NCBI GenBank assembly: GCA_027296045.1
Contig: JAPUJS010000187.1
Location: forward strand, 1-8,291
DNA: 8,291 nt
From: a bacterium
GTDB taxonomy: Bacteria; Latescibacterota; UBA2968
Direction: 5' to 3'
In this document: positions 6,341 through 8,291 of the stretch, piece by piece
Layout: the number at the start of each line of letters is the position of its first letter
How positions within the stretch are numbered: position 1 is the stretch's first letter
Notes under the pieces: generated by a model
The model's database searches: none
What the model was told of the DNA's origin: nothing
What the model saw: the letters and a program-made list of their open reading frames with translations, nothing else
Made by a program: the position numbers and the translations under genes

Positions 6341-7453
6341 CTATACCCCGGCGTCAGGTGGGGTCCCCTGGTTACTCTGTTCTCTTGTCGTAAGGAGTCT
6401 TGCCGAAACAAACAGATCGGCCGCCGCAGGGCTGCATGCAATCGGCGTGTCGTGAATGATTGCCAGGCGGGTGAGTGCGATGAAATCGACGTCGTGAATT
6501 TTGGCAGTCATTGGATCTGAAAAAAAGATCACGATGTCGATTGTATGGTCGGCAATTCGAGCACCAATTTGCTGATCGCCACCCCCCCCGCCGCTCTGCA
6601 CCCGCTCGATGTCAAGAGCGGGGAAGGATTCTTTTAGCATGGTGCCGGTTGCCCAGGTGCAGAAGAGTTTGTGTCCAATCAGTTTGTTGACATGTCTACC
6701 GACCCAGGCGGCCAGTTGTGCTTTGCGTCCGTTATGAGCGACCAGGGCAATCTGTTGTTTTCCCGGATGGGCCATTCGTGCCTGTTCGGCCATGGTGAGG
6801 ATGGATCGGACCTGTTCTGTCACGCCCGGTGTTTTTGCCGGAAACTTATCTGAAAATGCAGCCGTTCCCACCGTGAAGCCAGCCGCGCCTGCTTTTGCAA
6901 TGGCGTGTACCCGATCTTCCCTGTCGATGCTGCCGGCCATGATCACAGGGCCGTGGGACGCCTTGCAAACGGCATGCATCAAACGGGGTGCGTCTCCGGT
7001 ATATCGGTAGGCGAGCAGATCGAGACCGTGGACACGGGGATTTTGTGTCAGACGGTAAGCGGATTCAGCGATTTCTTCCATGCTGCCTTCCAATATGCTG
7101 GGGTGTCCGGTGATGCGACCGGGAAACGGATAATAGCGGATGGGAGAAGAGGATAGACTCGATGTCACCTGATCGGCTCGAGTACCGCCGAGGAGGCAAT
7201 CGACATTGAGATCGACCGCCACACGGGCGGAAGCGATTTCGCTTTCTTCATCCAGGCTTACCACTTCCAAATAACTTCGGGCGCCTGCTGCCCGGATGTC
7301 GTCGGCCAGTCGTTTTAATTCGCCAGATGGAAGCCCCACATCTTTAAAACCAATGTGCTGACAGCCACCATCCAATACTTCAATCAGGCGATCCCGGGCA
7401 TTGAGAATCGTTCGATCATTTTCGGTCATCATGAAGATAAAGTCGAAGCCCAT
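6341..7453 (-). CDS. Fusion of TIM-barrel-like domain and methylglyoxal synthase
   Basis: This is a 370-residue, two-part protein. Residues 1-205 resemble a phosphate-binding beta/alpha barrel: HIGFKDVGLP (33-42), LEVVSLDEESE (62-72), LLGGTR, YYPFPGRITGHPSILEG (107-123), LLAYRY and AGSIDREDRV (173-182), then AGFTVGTAAF (191-200). I cannot assign its reaction. Residues 233-355 align with methylglyoxal synthase (MgsA), which turns dihydroxyacetone phosphate into methylglyoxal and phosphate. Visible are IALVAHNGRK (His240, Lys244), the phosphate-binding ATGT (268-271), GGDQQIG with catalytic Asp293, FFSDP with Asp313, and HDVD with His320 and Asp323. The Asp after the first His is Asn here (N241). 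ATG 7453 has AGGAGA 8 bases upstream. There is no signal peptide. It is first in the catabolic set, before the dehydratase. Confidence 0.85.
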   Translation of the reverse strand: MGFDFIFMMTENDRTILNARDRLIEVLDGGCQHIGFKDVGLPSGELKRLADDIRAAGARSYLEVVSLDEESEIASARVAVDLNVDCLLGGTRADQVTSSLSSSPIRYYPFPGRITGHPSILEGSMEEIAESAYRLTQNPRVHGLDLLAYRYTGDAPRLMHAVCKASHGPVIMAGSIDREDRVHAIAKAGAAGFTVGTAAFSDKFPAKTPGVTEQVRSILTMAEQARMAHPGKQQIALVAHNGRKAQLAAWVGRHVNKLIGHKLFCTWATGTMLKESFPALDIERVQSGGGGGDQQIGARIADHTIDIVIFFSDPMTAKIHDVDFIALTRLAIIHDTPIACSPAAADLFVSARLLTTREQSNQGTPPDAGV

Positions 7454-7843
7454 GGGTGCTTTCTCCTATCTGTCCGTTGCCCGATCCCTCACGCTTCTTG
7501 CAGTCCGGGTGTAAAGAGCACCATGTCGTCTTCCAGGCTGCGCAATGGCGGCTGGTGGTCTGGTGTGCGTATCACAGATACGGGATGTCGGTGAAGCGTT
7601 GGCCGGATAGGCGATGGCCGATGCGGGTGCAGTTGTCAAGTAGAATGAGACAAGGTAGATCCCTGCTGTCCGAGGGCCGTGCGTAGGTGGCATAATGTGG
7701 CGATGATTGCGGATCAAATCAATGAATTATTCTATTGCTCTTTGATTGTTATTTGCATGGGGTTATGGGTTGGGGCGAATTCCGGATTTTGGAACGCCCT
7801 GCCTATTTCAAGAGGATGGTGAATTGAAATCTGAGGATTCAGT

Positions 7844-7872
7844 TTGATTTTTTGTTGGGATATAGATATATT
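7844..7872 (+). promoter_or_regulatory. Predicted sigma70-type promoter of the coiled-coil gene
   Basis: TTGATT (7844-7849) and TATATT (7867-7872) are separated by exactly 17 bases, matching consensus at 4 of 6 and 5 of 6 positions. The region is AT-rich. Transcription would begin near 7879-7880, giving a leader of about 75 bases before ATG 7954. Confidence 0.6.
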
Positions 7873-7881
7873 TGGAGTAGA

Positions 7882-7912
7882 GTGGCGGTTCCTCCCTCGA
7901 TTTCCCCGCCAC
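7882..7912 (+). promoter_or_regulatory. Leader hairpin just after the predicted transcription start
   Basis: GTGGCGG (7882-7888) pairs with CCGCCAC (7906-7912) around a 17-base pyrimidine-rich loop, followed by CCTTTCTGTTTT. It begins two or three bases after the predicted start of transcription. It could stabilise the mRNA 5' end, act as a weak attenuator, or terminate upstream transcription. The T-run is interrupted, so a strong terminator is unlikely. Confidence 0.4.
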
Positions 7913-7953
7913 CCTTTCTGTTTTGATTACCCCATTTTTTGGAGAAATTCCCA

Positions 7954-8250
7954 ATGATTTTATGGGTCTTCATGTCGCTTGCAATGGTGGTGGGGATGAA
8001 ATATTATACGGCCCTTCAGATGCGAAATCTGGAGACGCGGTTAAACAAGGTGAAGGACGGGTTGCAGGAAAAAAAGCAAGAATTAAATCAGGCAATGGAA
8101 CAGCAAGATGCAGTCCAGGCCGACGAGGCCGCCCAGTTGGAGCGGATTCGGTCTATGAAGGAGATTATCCAGGATATTCAGATTCGGTTGCAAGGCAAAG
8201 GGGATGAAGACGAGAATGCGATGGTGGCCGATACGCTGTCCGATAGGTGA
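7954..8250 (+). CDS. Small membrane-anchored coiled-coil protein
   Basis: This 98-residue protein starts with a hydrophobic segment (MILWVFMSLAMVVGM, residues 1-15), probably an N-terminal membrane anchor without a cleavage site. A long, highly charged helix follows (about 23-82, rich in Gln, Glu, Lys, Leu, with heptad-like spacing in MRNLETRLNKVKDGLQEKKQ), and the tail is acidic (GDEDEN). ATG 7954 is preferred over an in-frame TTG at 7939 because GGAGAA lies 7 bases before it. It is the only plus-strand gene and has its own promoter. The shape recalls small envelope or phage-shock type proteins, with the coiled coil facing the cytoplasm or periplasm. I do not recognise a named family, and no function is assigned. 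Confidence 0.75.
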   Translation: MILWVFMSLAMVVGMKYYTALQMRNLETRLNKVKDGLQEKKQELNQAMEQQDAVQADEAAQLERIRSMKEIIQDIQIRLQGKGDEDENAMVADTLSDR

Positions 8251-8255
8251 GGGGG

Positions 8256-8281
8256 CATAACTGTCTTGGACAACAGTTATG
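8256..8281 (+). repeat. Perfect 9-bp inverted repeat after the coiled-coil gene
   Basis: CATAACTGT (8256-8264) and ACAGTTATG (8273-8281) form a perfect 9-bp stem around an 8-base loop, starting 6 bases after the stop codon. No T-run is visible after it before the window ends. It could be a terminator-like hairpin or an operator for a downstream gene. Confidence 0.45.
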
Positions 8282-8291
8282 ATACCTCACA

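Larger units (their letters stand above)
7454..7938. other. Divergent intergenic region with possible decayed coding fragments
   Basis: About 485 bases separate the minus-strand fusion gene from the plus-strand coiled-coil gene. On the minus strand, one frame is open from 7718 to its TGA at 7572-7574 and ends in CTRIGHRLSGQRFTDIPYL. A second frame is open from 7635 to TGA 7489-7491 and ends in LRSLEDDMVLFTPGLQEA. Both look protein-like and use C/G-ending codons, and joining them would need one frameshift near 7574. Neither has a clear start or ribosome site, and I do not recognise the protein. It may be the tail of a degraded gene. The right part (7720-7880) is AT-rich and holds the promoter of the next gene. 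Confidence 0.35.

Noticed and set aside
6178..6441. 87-codon minus-strand ORF across the 140-base gap
   Set aside because: It overlaps the end of the synthase domain and the start of the UxuA-like gene in another frame and has no ribosome site or motif.
7466..7717. 83-codon minus-strand ORF in the divergent intergenic region
   Set aside because: The Pro/Thr/Ala/Arg-rich product has no family resemblance; the other two frames of the same stretch look more coding-like.
1..8291. CRISPR arrays, tRNA or rRNA genes, insertion sequence transposases
   Set aside because: No regularly spaced repeats, cloverleaf-like segments or transposase motifs were seen on either strand.

Overview
The window reads as a piece of chromosome from a Gram-negative, environmental bacterium of uncertain phylum. 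It carries a predicted lipoprotein, a Cys-type (formylglycine) sulfatase, an M14 metallopeptidase with a long C-terminal extension and a UxuA-like dehydratase. That mix is common in polysaccharide-degrading lineages such as Latescibacterota, Kiritimatiellota and Planctomycetota. This placement is an inference from gene content only; no phylogenetic marker is present.

Layout: all recognisable genes except the last lie on the minus strand. From right to left (the direction of transcription), an apparent catabolic gene set runs from 7453 to 1971. It encodes (i) a fusion of a TIM-barrel-like domain with a methylglyoxal synthase domain, (ii) a mannonate dehydratase-like (UxuA family) enzyme, (iii) a sulfatase, and (iv) an M14 zinc carboxypeptidase-like protein. 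The last three are closely spaced (23 and 43 bases apart); the fusion gene is separated from the dehydratase by 140 bases. The set suggests use of sulfated, uronate-containing material, with the fusion protein acting on triose phosphates.

Left of the M14 gene the sequence becomes an accessory segment. First comes an orphan HigA antitoxin gene with its own promoter and operator and an apparent C-terminal scrap of HigB. Next is a hairpin region, followed by a 667-base unit with the features of an integron gene cassette: DUF4160 and DUF2442 genes ending in a well-formed attC site whose R'' box contains the stop codon of the last gene. The R'' box of this attC is the exact complement of the core sequence at the other end of the unit, which fixes both cassette ends. 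No integron integrase is visible.

The left end (positions 1-591) holds a 52-codon ORF of unknown function, a 9-codon leader-like ORF overlapping it by TAATG, and the 5' part of a lipoprotein of the calcineurin-like metallophosphoesterase family. The right end (7454-8291) is a 500-base divergent intergenic region with possible degenerate coding fragments. It is followed by a plus-strand sigma70-like promoter, a leader hairpin and a small membrane-anchored coiled-coil protein.

The most unusual items are the TIM barrel-methylglyoxal synthase fusion, with a G8 tract in its catalytic loop, and the attC-bounded toxin-antitoxin-like cassette beside a HigA that has lost its toxin.
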